Of a stretch of DNA of 64,000 nt, positions 29,385 through 38,144 are shown one piece after another; position 1 is the first letter of the stretch; every line of letters begins with the position of its first letter. The position numbers were made by a program, and so were the translations under genes. Source of the DNA: an uncultured Cohaesibacter sp. (GTDB taxonomy: Bacteria > Pseudomonadota > Alphaproteobacteria > Rhizobiales > Cohaesibacteraceae); contig NZ_OY762934.1 in NCBI RefSeq assembly GCF_963667045.1, forward strand, positions 2,806,501 to 2,870,500, given 5' to 3'. The notes below the pieces were generated by a model, which did not search any database, was not told the DNA's origin, and saw only the letters and a list, made by a program, of their open reading frames with translations.

Positions 29385-29948
29385 TTATTGGCTCAGGATT
29401 CTGAGATTGAACAGATCATCCGGTGTCGTTGCCATCAGCCTTGAAATCAGGTCCTGTTTGAAAGATTGATAGGCGCTCTGTTCAAAGGCATCGCCTTTTC
29501 GTGGCTGGAACCCTCGCACCATATTGCGAAATTCGTCAGTGAAATAGCCATCCACCGGCCATAGGGCAATCCGTTTTCCTTCATATTCAAACTCGTAATA
29601 GAAGCGCCCGATCAGCGCTTCTGGCGCCTGTTCGGGAAGCCCTTCCGTTTTGATCGTTATATTGTGGGCGTTGCGCGTGCTGCCGCGAAGAACAAGCTCG
29701 ATGATATCCGTGACTCCGGGGCCAGGGAAACCCACTTGCACTTTAAGTGCGCTTCTTTCGACCAGACCGTCACTGGCCAATTCTGCAAAAGCCTTTTTGA
29801 GCATCTGAAACATGAGAGCCGTGGCGATGATCTGATCCGGTCCGGCATAGCGGATGAAATCCTCCCGAGTAAAAGAAAGAGGGCAATCTCCTTCTCTTAG
29901 ATCCACTGTCGGTGCGTGACGCTCTGCAATGCCGTACGGATTTTCCAT
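29385..29948 (-). CDS. Uncharacterised 187-aa protein of the uptake locus
   Basis: The start MENPYGIAERH is chosen over an upstream ATG, whose extension (FFLSFFLIFFMRI) is translated from the AT-rich operator region. Soluble, with no signal peptide. Visible features: an acidic N-terminal REGDCPLSFTREDFIRYAGPDQIIATALMFQMLKKAF, and an aromatic mid region GRFYYEFEYEGKRIALWPVDGYF. I do not recognise the family. It is divergent from the amidotransferase-like pair, with two copies of the 22-bp operator between them, so it probably belongs to the same regulon as the transporters. Confidence 0.65.
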   Translation of the reverse strand: MENPYGIAERHAPTVDLREGDCPLSFTREDFIRYAGPDQIIATALMFQMLKKAFAELASDGLVERSALKVQVGFPGPGVTDIIELVLRGSTRNAHNITIKTEGLPEQAPEALIGRFYYEFEYEGKRIALWPVDGYFTDEFRNMVRGFQPRKGDAFEQSAYQSFKQDLISRLMATTPDDLFNLRILSQ

Positions 29949-29981
29949 TCGAGTGATTTCCCATATCGTGGTTGACAAAAT

Positions 29982-30003
29982 TTGAATTTTTAATACAAGA
30001 ATA
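29982..30003. promoter_or_regulatory. AT-rich 22-bp operator, site b
   Basis: Second copy of the 22-bp motif, reading TTGAA, T5AA, then ACAAGAATA. It lies 34 bp upstream of the 187-aa gene (minus strand) in the divergent promoter region. A TTGACA hexamer overlaps its left edge at 29972-29977. Confidence 0.55.
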
Positions 30004-30015
30004 CGCATAAAAAAT

Positions 30016-30037
30016 ATGAGAAAAAAACTCAAGAAAA
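30016..30037. promoter_or_regulatory. AT-rich 22-bp operator, site c
   Basis: Third copy, with the most regular dyad: TGAG, seven A, then CTCA, followed by AGAAAA. Located about 38 bp upstream of the first amidotransferase-like gene (plus strand). Sites b and c are centred about 34 bp apart, near three helical turns, which would allow co-operative binding on one DNA face. Confidence 0.58.
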
Positions 30038-30074
30038 ATTTCCCTTCTTTCAACGCACTTGCGAAAGACAGCCA

Positions 30075-30716
30075 ATGGCAAAATTACAAGGACGCTTTCT
30101 GTTCGTCGACAACACCGCAGTGGGATTGGCTGCCCTTCCGCCTCGCTTGGCACGTCATCGGGTTGACGTTGTGCAGCAATATGAGATTGATCGTCTGGAC
30201 TGGGCTGTCTATGACGCGGTCATTCTGACCATCCATGCAGATCAGATCCATCTGATGGACTTGAGGGATAAGTTTGAAAGCTATCTGGCGTGCGGTGGGA
30301 CGGTTTTGTTCAACGGCCATGTAGTGCATAGGTTCCTGCCGGAACTCAGCCCCTTTCAACCTCTACCAAAACGCGGAAGAAACGATCTTATCGTTCATCG
30401 TGAAGCGGAGCATCCGGCCTTTTATGGCATCACAGGTGAGCTGTTATCATTCCGAAAAGGCGTGTCTGGCTTTTATGGCCGTGGGATGAATCCGCCTCCT
30501 GACGGGGCCTTTGTCATCAACAGCATCGGTGCGGACCATTGGCCGCTTGACTGGATTGTCGAGCGCGAGAGTGGTGGTCGAATCTTCGTCCATGCCGGCA
30601 ATGATATCTGGGGGTTTCTGATGATCGGATCTCCGGAAAATCTTACTCACGTTCAACGCTTCTTCGACTGGCTGAGCGAAAGCTCAAACCTCAAAGATGC
30701 GATCGTAGCCGCGTGA
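30075..30716 (+). CDS. Glutamine-amidotransferase-like (ThuA-like) protein 1
   Basis: 213 aa. An N-terminal flavodoxin-like alpha/beta fold is suggested by GRFLFVDNTAVGL and YDAVILTIHADQIHL, with a glycine-rich CGGTVLFNGHVV turn like those of class I amidotransferase-like (ThuA/DUF4159-type) domains. No catalytic Cys at the usual nucleophile elbow is evident, so amidotransferase chemistry is doubtful. No signal peptide. It is a distant paralogue of the next gene (same size and turn order). It is probably co-transcribed with it and with the second transporter. Confidence 0.55.
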   Translation: MAKLQGRFLFVDNTAVGLAALPPRLARHRVDVVQQYEIDRLDWAVYDAVILTIHADQIHLMDLRDKFESYLACGGTVLFNGHVVHRFLPELSPFQPLPKRGRNDLIVHREAEHPAFYGITGELLSFRKGVSGFYGRGMNPPPDGAFVINSIGADHWPLDWIVERESGGRIFVHAGNDIWGFLMIGSPENLTHVQRFFDWLSESSNLKDAIVAA

Positions 30717-30756
30717 GTCGTAGCCGCCTGTTAGGCCCTTTGAGAAGGATTTTTCG

Positions 30757-31392
30757 ATGATGACTATCGATCAAGACCCCCAGAAGAAATCCATAGCTGC
30801 GATTGATGGTGGATTCTCTTATCACCATCAATCCCTGAGGTGCGAGCCGTTCGCACACTTCTTCGATGAGGTCATCTACATCAGGGATGTTCCTCTCACT
30901 GATCTGACGCAGTTCGAAACGCTCATCATTCCGTGCAGAATGAACGCCTTTCATCTCGCTCCGCTATCGGAGCAGTTTCAAAGCTACATGAAAGCCGGTG
31001 GCAGGCTGGTGGTAATGGGGGAAACTTTCCCGGATCGGTGGTTGCCGGATGTTAACTTCACAGCGATGGACACCAATTTTTGGTGGTGGCTTGAGAAAGG
31101 GGCTGACCTTGGTGTGCGGATCGTGGATACCGATCATCCCATGTCGGCCCACGTCACCAAGGAGGCTGCCACTTGGCACCTGCACGGAACGCTGGATCCT
31201 CTGACCAAGAACCAGGCATGTCTGATCGCCACACAAGATGGTGAATGTCTGATGTTTGAAGATGTATCAAGTTATGCGCCGGGTACCCTGATCGTGACGA
31301 CACTTGATCCATTTTATCATCACGGCAGTCATTTCATGCCTATGACGACGGTTTTTCTGGACAGGTTTCTCAACTGGCTTTCGGAAGGTTAG
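30757..31392 (+). CDS. Glutamine-amidotransferase-like (ThuA-like) protein 2
   Basis: 211 aa. Parallels the preceding protein: an alpha/beta start (KKSIAAIDGGFSYHHQSLRCEPF), TLIIPCRMNAFHLAPL, the turn AGGRLVVMGETF, and a C-terminal VTTLDPFYHHGSHFMPMTTVFLDRFLNWL. Several His and Trp residues are clustered (FWWWLEKG, HHGSHFMP). The gene lies 40 bp after protein 1 and is followed by an operator copy and the permease genes. No function can be assigned; a sugar- or metal-chelate-linked role is speculative. Confidence 0.55.
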   Translation: MMTIDQDPQKKSIAAIDGGFSYHHQSLRCEPFAHFFDEVIYIRDVPLTDLTQFETLIIPCRMNAFHLAPLSEQFQSYMKAGGRLVVMGETFPDRWLPDVNFTAMDTNFWWWLEKGADLGVRIVDTDHPMSAHVTKEAATWHLHGTLDPLTKNQACLIATQDGECLMFEDVSSYAPGTLIVTTLDPFYHHGSHFMPMTTVFLDRFLNWLSEG

Positions 31393-31420
31393 AAGCGGAT
31401 CTGGACAAAACGAATTAAAT

Positions 31421-31442
31421 ATGAATATAAAACTCAAGAATA
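31421..31442 (+). promoter_or_regulatory. AT-rich 22-bp operator, site d
   Basis: Fourth copy of the 22-bp motif, reading ATGAATAT, four A, then CTCAAGAATA. It lies 35 bp upstream of the second Nik/Dpp-type permease operon. Its presence inside what could have been one long operon suggests a separate promoter for the transporter genes. Confidence 0.57.
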
Positions 31443-31476
31443 ATTCAATCGTTTGTCTCCAGAACCGATATTTCTT

Positions 31477-32415
31477 ATGGCGATCCAACTTTTCCAGCGC
31501 CTCGTCCAGGCTGCGATCCTACTGTTTGTAATCTCAATCGTCGGGTTTGCCTTGCTGCGGCTGCTTCCGGGAGATTTCGCAGAGGTGCTGCTCCTTGCCC
31601 AGATGGATGGAACCCTGCCGGACCCGGCCACTGTCGCTCAATTTGCGCAAGACAATGGTTTCAATGATCCTATGCCGCTGCAATATTGGCACTGGCTGAC
31701 AGATGCGCTGGGTGGTGACCTTGGGCAATCGTTCATTACAGGCGAGGCTGTTTCAAGCGACATGGCCCTTCGTATTAGCCGCTCGTTATTTCTTGGCGTC
31801 ACGTCACTGGCAACGGCATTGATGCTGGCCGTTCCAATCGGCTTTTTCTGCGCCACACATACGGGCGGGTTGATCGACAGAGCCTTGACCGCTTTGAGTG
31901 TGGTGGGCATGTCCATTCCCAATTTTTGGCTGGCGCTTTTGATGGCGTTGTTCTTCTCGCTTTTTCTCGATCTTTTGCCAAGTTCCGGCCATGGCACACT
32001 GGCACACGTGGTTCTTCCTGCGTTGGTTATTGCAACGTCGGTTACCGGTGTCATTGCGCGCTTTGTTCGCGCGCGCCTGCTCGACGAGCTGTCGCAGGAC
32101 TATGTCCGCACTGCTAATGCCAAAGGAATGGGGCGGCTTCGCGTTCTCTTGAGCCACGTGGTGCCGAACATCTTACCGTCAACGCTGACGCTGGCCGGCT
32201 TGCAATTCGCCCGGATTTTCGATGGCATGATTGTGGTCGAGACCATCTTTGCCTGGCCCGGGATCGGCAGTCTGCTGGTTGAATCCCTGTTCAACAGAGA
32301 CTATCCGCTCATCCAGATGTGCTTTCTTGTGATCGCATCCGGATATGTGGTGATCAATCTGGTGGTCGATTATCTGATCACGCTGATTGATCCCAGAGTG
32401 CGAGGAGCCATATAG
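31477..32415 (+). CDS. Nik/Dpp-type ABC permease B (second system)
   Basis: 312 aa from ATG at 31477; a TTG at 31453 is the alternative and neither has a strong ribosome site. Typical DppB protein: first helix AILLFVISIVGFALLRLLPGDF, EAA loop ANAKGMGRLRVLLSHVVPNILPS, and C-terminal FAWPGIGSLLVESLFNRDYPL. Stop and next start are directly adjacent. With the following permease and binding protein it forms an importer that lacks its own ATPase gene. Confidence 0.87.
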   Translation: MAIQLFQRLVQAAILLFVISIVGFALLRLLPGDFAEVLLLAQMDGTLPDPATVAQFAQDNGFNDPMPLQYWHWLTDALGGDLGQSFITGEAVSSDMALRISRSLFLGVTSLATALMLAVPIGFFCATHTGGLIDRALTALSVVGMSIPNFWLALLMALFFSLFLDLLPSSGHGTLAHVVLPALVIATSVTGVIARFVRARLLDELSQDYVRTANAKGMGRLRVLLSHVVPNILPSTLTLAGLQFARIFDGMIVVETIFAWPGIGSLLVESLFNRDYPLIQMCFLVIASGYVVINLVVDYLITLIDPRVRGAI

Positions 32416-33282
32416 ATGCTCCGAAGACCTTCGCACAATCAATTGCGAACCCGCTCTCGTTGGAGACGATTGCCGCTAAAGGAGCCGGTGTTTCTTCTTG
32501 TGGTTCTCCTGTGTATCGGGATTCCATTGTTTGCTCCTTATGATCCCCAAGCGATTGATATTCTGAACAGACTTGCAAGCCCATCACCCAGCCATTGGCT
32601 CGGGACTGATCAGATGGGAAGAGACGTCTTTTCGCGCCTTCTGTATGGGGCTCGCATTACTGTTGGCAGCGCCTTGCTTGTCGTCCTGTTTGCTGGCGGC
32701 ATCGGAACGCTCATCGGAGCTCTTTCCGGCTATCTGGGAGGCTTGCTTGACAAGTTCGTCATGCGCCTGTGCGAAGGCATGTCGGTGCTTCCGGCGCTCG
32801 CAATTACCATGGTCATTGCCGGCGTTCTAGGGCTTGGTCTGTGGGCGGTGATTGTCGCGCTTATCTCGGTGCATTGGACCGAATATGCCCGACTGGTACG
32901 CAACATGGTGATGGTGGAAAAGGCCAAGACTTATATTCAGGCTGCCGAAAGTCTGGGGGCCGGGCGCTTTCGGATCATCAGGCACCATCTATTGCCCAAT
33001 ATCGCCGGGCCACTTCTTACCATCACGGCCTTTTCCATGTCATGGGCCATTCTCTCTTTCGCAGGCCTCAGCTTTCTTGGACTTGGCGTAGAGCCCGGCA
33101 CGGCTGAATGGGGCCGTATGATTGCTGAATCCCGATCTCATCTGAGATCCCATCCTCACCTCGTTCTTGCCCCCGGACTGGCCATCATGGCTCTCGTCAT
33201 GGCGATCAATCTGTTCGGAGACGCCTATGGCGATCGTCTCCGGGGGACACACACCAATCCACTCAAATCACGGAGATCTTGA
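32416..33282 (+). CDS. Nik/Dpp-type ABC permease C (second system)
   Basis: 288 aa starting directly after the previous stop. Contains the DppC motif WLGTDQMGRDVFSRLLYGAR (about 58-77), a membrane domain and the EAA loop AAESLGAGRFRIIRHHLLPNIAGP. The binding-protein gene starts 1 bp after its stop region. Membrane partner of the permease above. Confidence 0.88.
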   Translation: MLRRPSHNQLRTRSRWRRLPLKEPVFLLVVLLCIGIPLFAPYDPQAIDILNRLASPSPSHWLGTDQMGRDVFSRLLYGARITVGSALLVVLFAGGIGTLIGALSGYLGGLLDKFVMRLCEGMSVLPALAITMVIAGVLGLGLWAVIVALISVHWTEYARLVRNMVMVEKAKTYIQAAESLGAGRFRIIRHHLLPNIAGPLLTITAFSMSWAILSFAGLSFLGLGVEPGTAEWGRMIAESRSHLRSHPHLVLAPGLAIMALVMAINLFGDAYGDRLRGTHTNPLKSRRS

Positions 33283-34827
33283 ATGAAAATCAGGTCATTG
33301 TTTAAAGGCGTGGCGACAGCTTTGCTTGCCGTTGCAGCATTGGCGACGCCGCTGTCGGCCAGTCACGCTGACGAGGGTGATAACACCCTCACTGTCGCGA
33401 CCATGTGGGAAGCCTTGCCGCTTTCCATGAAGCCACGCAGAAGCCGCTTCTTTAATGAGAGCGAGATCCTTGACACCCTGGTCAAACTCGACTTTGACAT
33501 GAAGCTCATTCCCGGTCTCGCCACTTCCTGGAAAAGAGAGACGCCAACGAGCTGGCATTTCACGCTTCGTGAAGGCGTCAAATTCCATGATGGCACTGAC
33601 TTCAACGCAGCCGCTGCAAGATACTCGCTGGAACGCGTGATTGCTCTTCTGCCTTACGCTTCGGACCTCCTGAATATCAAGGAAATCGAGGCCGTCTCGG
33701 ATACAGAACTTGCAATCGAAACCAACGCTCCCTTCGCAGCTTTGCCTAACCAATTGACCGACGCAATCACGGTTATCTATGCCCGTGCATCCTTCGATGA
33801 AAAGGGCGAGTTTGTCAAACCGGTCGGTACTGGTCCGTGGAAGTTTGTCGACTATAAGAAGCAGGACCGGACCGTGGTTGAACGGTTCGATGGCTATTGG
33901 GGTGATGCCCCGGCTCTGGACAAAATCATCTATCGCTACATTCCGGATCACAATGCGCGTGCCCTTGCGTTGGAGACGGGCGAAGTGGATTTTGTCGTGC
34001 ATCTGTTGCCAGCCGATGTTCGGAGAATGGAAGCCGATGAAGAGTTCAAGGTCTACAAGGCGCCAAGTGCCGGCCTTTACTACGGTGCCTTCAATGCAGG
34101 TGAGATGAGCCCGTTGCATGACAGTAAGGTCCGTCAGGCGGTGAACCTGCTTGTTGATCGTGATCTGTTGGTCAAGGGTGCTCTCGACAATATGGGCAAG
34201 CCGGCCTGGAAATTCTTTCCGGACGCATTCCCTTGGTCCTCGGACAAGGTTTCCAGCTACAGATTTGCCCCCGAGGCAGCAGCCTCTTTGCTGGCTGACG
34301 CTGGCTATGAAAAGGTCGATGGCGTTTGGTCCAAGAACGGAACGCCGCTTGAGTTGCGCGTTGTCAGCTACACCAGCCGAGCCGAAATGTCGGCAATAAC
34401 CGAGACAATGGCCGCGCTTCTGGCGCAAAATGGCATCAAGTCAAAGATCGAAATGTTTACCTGGGCAGGCATGCTCGATAAGGTCAAACAGGGAGAGTAT
34501 GACGTCTCGGTTGTCTTCTGGACGCCTGAAATGACTGGCCATCCGGATTTGCATCTGAAATCCCAATTCCACTCCAAAGCTGGCCTCAACTATCAAAACT
34601 GGGCCAGTCCGGAGTTTGACGCACTGGTAGACAAGGGACGCGGTCTGGATGAGGGTGCTGAAGCTATGGAAGTCTACACCAAGGCGCAGCAAATCCTGCA
34701 GGACGATGCACCGATCATCCCTCTGGTGCATAAGGTCTATGTGGCGGCATCAACCAGCGGGGTTGAAGGCTACAAGATTCACCCTTCGGGCTTCTTCTAC
34801 AATTTCAAAGCCGTTAGCAAGAAATAG
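33283..34827 (+). CDS. Nik/Dpp-type ABC substrate-binding protein (second system)
   Basis: 514-aa family 5 solute-binding protein with signal peptide to about SASHADEG. The N-terminal lobe VATMWEALPLSMKPRRSRFFNESEILDTLV and TSWHFTLREGVKFHDGT resemble NikA/DppA. Last gene of the plus-strand operon, followed by a terminator. Its last third and downstream DNA are duplicated in inverted orientation at 4827-5647. The ligand is not predictable; context with TrmO-like and metal genes makes a metal chelate possible. Confidence 0.88.
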   Translation: MKIRSLFKGVATALLAVAALATPLSASHADEGDNTLTVATMWEALPLSMKPRRSRFFNESEILDTLVKLDFDMKLIPGLATSWKRETPTSWHFTLREGVKFHDGTDFNAAAARYSLERVIALLPYASDLLNIKEIEAVSDTELAIETNAPFAALPNQLTDAITVIYARASFDEKGEFVKPVGTGPWKFVDYKKQDRTVVERFDGYWGDAPALDKIIYRYIPDHNARALALETGEVDFVVHLLPADVRRMEADEEFKVYKAPSAGLYYGAFNAGEMSPLHDSKVRQAVNLLVDRDLLVKGALDNMGKPAWKFFPDAFPWSSDKVSSYRFAPEAAASLLADAGYEKVDGVWSKNGTPLELRVVSYTSRAEMSAITETMAALLAQNGIKSKIEMFTWAGMLDKVKQGEYDVSVVFWTPEMTGHPDLHLKSQFHSKAGLNYQNWASPEFDALVDKGRGLDEGAEAMEVYTKAQQILQDDAPIIPLVHKVYVAASTSGVEGYKIHPSGFFYNFKAVSKK

Positions 34828-35164
34828 ACGACGAACTGTAAGGTTGGCACGCGGGATCCTTGCTCGTGTGCCAATTTTGTCTTTGCTGAATATTGCCTCG
34901 ATGAATGAGGTAAATACAAATTCAGGCCTTGTCAAAACACAAACACCATCGGCATGCATTTAAAACTCTCCTTCGAAAGGTGTTGGAACCATGCGGAATG
35001 CCGCTTATGGAGCACCAATTCACGGAGCTTTTCCTAACTCTAGCTGACACTCCATCCGTACCAAGGCCGCAAAGAACTCGGAGCGAACCCGTGCTGTGTA
35101 TTATCATGCAAAGACGCCCACCCAGGTCCATGTTTTGCAGTCGCCGGCCCAATGCAGGCGTTCA
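34344..35164 (+). repeat. Copy B of 821-bp inverted repeat
   Basis: The parental copy: it includes the intact 3' third of the binding-protein gene, its terminator and ~320 bp of non-coding downstream DNA. The inverted duplicate is at 4827-5647. The match begins at a GCCGCTTGAG stretch inside the gene and ends at GCAGGCGTTCA. The two copies flank about 28.7 kb and could recombine to invert it. Confidence 0.93.
34844..34882 (+). terminator. Rho-independent terminator of second transporter operon
   Basis: A 10-bp stem with one mismatch (34844-34853 with 34865-34874; TTGGCACGCG against CGTGTGCCAA) followed by TTTT. It lies 17 bp after the binding-protein stop. The same hairpin exists on the minus strand in repeat copy A near 5117-5148. 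Confidence 0.82.
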
Positions 35165-35298
35165 CTGGGCGCCATATCCCAAAAACCTGCTTCCCCATTC
35201 CTGACATTCCAACACAGTGCAGGATTTCAGTTGTTCACGAGAACGGTGAACCGGTGAGAAAGGTTGTAAGTCATTCTCTCTTACCGTTGTTGTATTCT

Positions 35299-36390
35299 TC
35301 AGTCCTTCACAAAGTTTTGTTGGTTGCAGAGGTAATCAATGAAGGTTTCGCTTACACCCTGTTGGCGAAGGAACTGCCGTGATACCGGCAATGGGGGAGA
35401 TGAGAAATTGGGATCAGCCAGGATTTGCATGGGGAAATCATGCTGCAATATTCCTGCTTTGCCGATAGCGACATAGTCTGCACCTTCAGAAAGAGCCTAA
35501 GGTGCAACGTCTGCGGACAAAATACCTCCTGCGACGCCAAGCGCACAATCTCGACGATCCAGTTCGGTGAAAAGAGACATCAAGGATCGCTCTTTATACC
35601 TCTGGTCCTCGGGTGATTTTGCTATGTCCCATAGTGAGAGATCAAGATAGTCCATGGCCCCATCTGCAAACAATTGACTCGCAAGTTCAATCATGTCCGG
35701 CAGGACAAGACCAAAGCGCTCCGTTGAAATGCGCACGCCAATCTGGAAACTCGGACCACAAGCCACGCGGATGGAATGCAGAATATCAAAAAGAAATCGA
35801 GCGCGGTTTTCTGCCGAGCCACCCCATTTGTCAGTTCTGCGATTCAATTCAGGCGATAGAAACTGGGCAATGAGATATCCGTGCTCTGCGTGGATTTGAA
35901 CACCATCAAACCCTGCTTTTTCGGCACGTAGGGCAGCATCTACGAACGACTGGATCATCAATTCAATTTCGCTTTCACTCAGAGCGCGCGCACCGGATTG
36001 CTTATCGGCGGATGGGCCGACAAGATCATTATCTGTCGCTAGCGCGCGGATTCCTGCATGGTGCGGCTGAAGAGCAGAGACCGAACCAGTATTCCTGAGT
36101 CCATTTGCCAACCGTCTCAACCCTGGCAAATGCACATCCTCAAAGCACCCCAACTGCCCCGCGAAACCCTTTCCTTCGGGCCGAACGTGGCTTGCACATG
36201 TATTTGTCAGTCCAAAGCCGCCTTTACCACGCAGTGTAAGCCAGCGGTATTCCTCTTCGGAGAGGCTGCCGTCTTCACCACTTTGACAGTTTGTGAGAGG
36301 CGCGAGAAAAGAACGATTCTTGACCACCGGCCCGCGAGGCAAACGAAGAGGGGCAAATAATCGATTGGTGCTTTCATGCGTTGTAGTCAT
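35299..36390 (-). pseudogene. Old-yellow-enzyme-type NADH:flavin oxidoreductase, interrupted by a stop
   Basis: From MTTTHESTNRLFAPLRLP the frame encodes an FMN TIM-barrel oxidoreductase. Seen: FLAPLTNCQSGEDGSL, the substrate pair usually seen as HxxN as HAEHGYLIAQFLSPELNRRTDKWGGS, and RFLFDILHSIR. At codon 298 (35497-35499) there is an in-frame TAG. In the same frame, family-like sequence continues after it (ALSEGADYVAIGKAGIL ... LCNQQNFVKD) to a TGA at 35299-35301. One Gln-type codon changed to amber therefore truncates the protein by about 65 residues, removing the phosphate-binding end of the barrel. Probably inactive unless suppressed. Confidence 0.85.
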
Positions 36391-36564
36391 TGGATCTACT
36401 TCTATATTTGGCGATTTTGCAAAATCATGGGGATGGGGAAGTTGCATCGGTACGAAAGCGAGAGAGGCTATTTACACGATACGCCTGACAAAAATGACAT
36501 TGTCCATCACGGTGGCCGTTTGTCCTTCAGGGCCTGCCAATAACGACTGCTCCAGCCGCCTGTG

Positions 36565-37292
36565 ACAAGACCTTATCGCGCTGACAGGATGAGGAGCAAT
36601 GGCAAAACCGGCTGCGACGGGAGAGAGCCCTACACCCTTCTGAAGATAAACGGCCAACCCGCGCTTCGCCCTTCAATCAGAGGGTAAACCGCGCATGAGA
36701 CCACGATTGTGAAGCACCCCGCGCCGATCCAGTCGACCTTCATGGATAGTTGCTCGTCGCTTTTACGCAGAAATACAAGAGTACCGGCTATCGCCAACAG
36801 TCCAACCGGCAGGTTGACCAGAAAAATCAACCTCCATCCCAAACCCATGGTGTCGGCTGAAATCAAGACACCTCCGATGGTCGGTCCAGCAATAGCCCCC
36901 AGCGCGTTGACCATCCCGAAATAGCCGATTGCCCTGCCACGGGTTTTAGCCAGAAAAGGCGTATGCATAAGCGCCAGAACCTGAGGCACCATCGCGGCGG
37001 CAGCCAGCCCCTGAACAGCACGAACAGCAATGAGAACAGTGATGCTTGGTGACAATCCAGCTCCAAGTGAGGAGACAACAAACCCGGAAAGCCCGAACAA
37101 AAAGATCCGCCTTCTTCCAAAAGCGTCGCCAAATCGCCCAAAAGGCAAAAGCCCTGCAGCAAAGGTCAAGACATAGACTACCAGCACCCATTGCAGCTCA
37201 TTGGCTGCGCTTTTAAACTCGCTCTGGATGGCAGGTAGGGCTAAATTGACAATGGTTGCGTCAAGCATGCTCATGAATGCAGCCAGCATCAA
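36565..37292 (-). pseudogene. MFS drug-resistance transporter (DHA2/EmrB-QacA type), truncated
   Basis: The first ~215 residues of a 14-helix MFS exporter are intact. Seen: MLDATIVNLALPAIQ, GRFGDAFGRRRIFLFG, and motif C-like FGMVNALGAIAGPTIGGVL. After LIEGRSAGWPF the frame stops; a second frame just downstream (VYLQKGVGLSPVAAGFAIAP) corresponds to a much later helix. A deletion with a frame change has thus removed several helices, and nothing recognisable follows. The gene is divergent from an Rrf2 regulator. Confidence 0.8.
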
Positions 37293-37366
37293 AGAACCGG
37301 CCGCATAAACAGGCTTGGTATCCTAACTCAATCGAAATATCTGCATTGGCACCGCGCCCCTGCTCT

Positions 37367-37389
37367 CTTGTTACATTGCAAGTTACAAG
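37367..37389. promoter_or_regulatory. Inverted repeat in divergent Rrf2/MFS promoter region
   Basis: Arms CTTGTTAC and GTTACAAG (one mismatch) separated by ATTGCAA. A partial second copy of the half site (TCTTACATTG) occurs about 45 bp further right, next to the Rrf2 start. The place and symmetry fit an operator for the adjacent regulator, but no known consensus was matched. Confidence 0.5.
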
Positions 37390-37477
37390 ATAGAACCCAA
37401 AATCGAGATGTCAATCTTTCGTATCTTACATTGTCTCATGAAAATGTCGGGTGTATAGTGATGGAAAAGGAGCCTAC

Positions 37478-37945
37478 ATGCCAACCGACAGCCGCCTTCC
37501 TCGCGTTTTGCACGTGCTGCTTCATCTGGATGAAGCTGAAGACCCTGTTACGTCTGACAAGATCGGGCAGATGCTCAAAACGAACCCATCCCTCGTCAGG
37601 CGCATGATGGCAGGGCTCAGGAAATCAGGGTTTGTTGCATCGACAAAAGGCCACCATGGTGGATGGTATCTTACAAGAAAGCTGGACGAGATCTCGCTTG
37701 CTGACGTTTATACAGCTTTGGGGCACCCTAACCTGTTTTCGATTGGCCCGTCTGAAGATGCTCCTACCTGCCTGTTGGAAAAGTCAGCAAACGCGGCGAC
37801 TGCAAAAGCGCTGGACATGGCTCGTCAGGAATTTTTGAGAGAGCTTCAGAATGTCACCGTCGCAGATCTGGTCGATGGTGTCCGTGAAACGATTGCAGAC
37901 TATCAATTGGCGCATGGATTGATGGACGCCTCATCTGATAGCTGA
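37478..37945 (+). CDS. Rrf2-family transcriptional regulator (YwnA-like)
   Basis: 155 aa from MPTDSRLPRV, with AAGGAG 6 bp upstream; an in-frame ATG 9 codons earlier is less likely. Winged helix-turn-helix features: SDKIGQMLKTNPSLVRRMMAGLRKSGFV and the wing KGHHGGWYLTR. Only one Cys is present (TCLLEK), so the three-Cys cluster of IscR/NsrR is absent and Fe-S sensing is not expected. It is divergent from the broken MFS exporter, suggesting it once controlled that gene. Confidence 0.85.
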   Translation: MPTDSRLPRVLHVLLHLDEAEDPVTSDKIGQMLKTNPSLVRRMMAGLRKSGFVASTKGHHGGWYLTRKLDEISLADVYTALGHPNLFSIGPSEDAPTCLLEKSANAATAKALDMARQEFLRELQNVTVADLVDGVRETIADYQLAHGLMDASSDS

Positions 37946-38144
37946 ACCTTGAACTCCATTCAGCCAGGACTCGCGGGCCTGAGTGACAGTCAACAAACAA
38001 AGAGCAAAATTCATACAGCTGAATTTCAGACGGCTTCAATGTCGGGATGTCGTCCGGCTTCGTTTTGGTCTTCGTGTGATCAATGTGCGGCGCCGTAGAT
38101 TACCTGTCAAAAAAAGAGCTTGCCAAAGCGGCATGTGTGACTCT

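Noticed and set aside
33295-34428. 377-aa open frame on the minus strand
   Set aside because: Antisense of the Nik/Dpp-type binding-protein gene, which has a signal peptide and family motifs on the plus strand.
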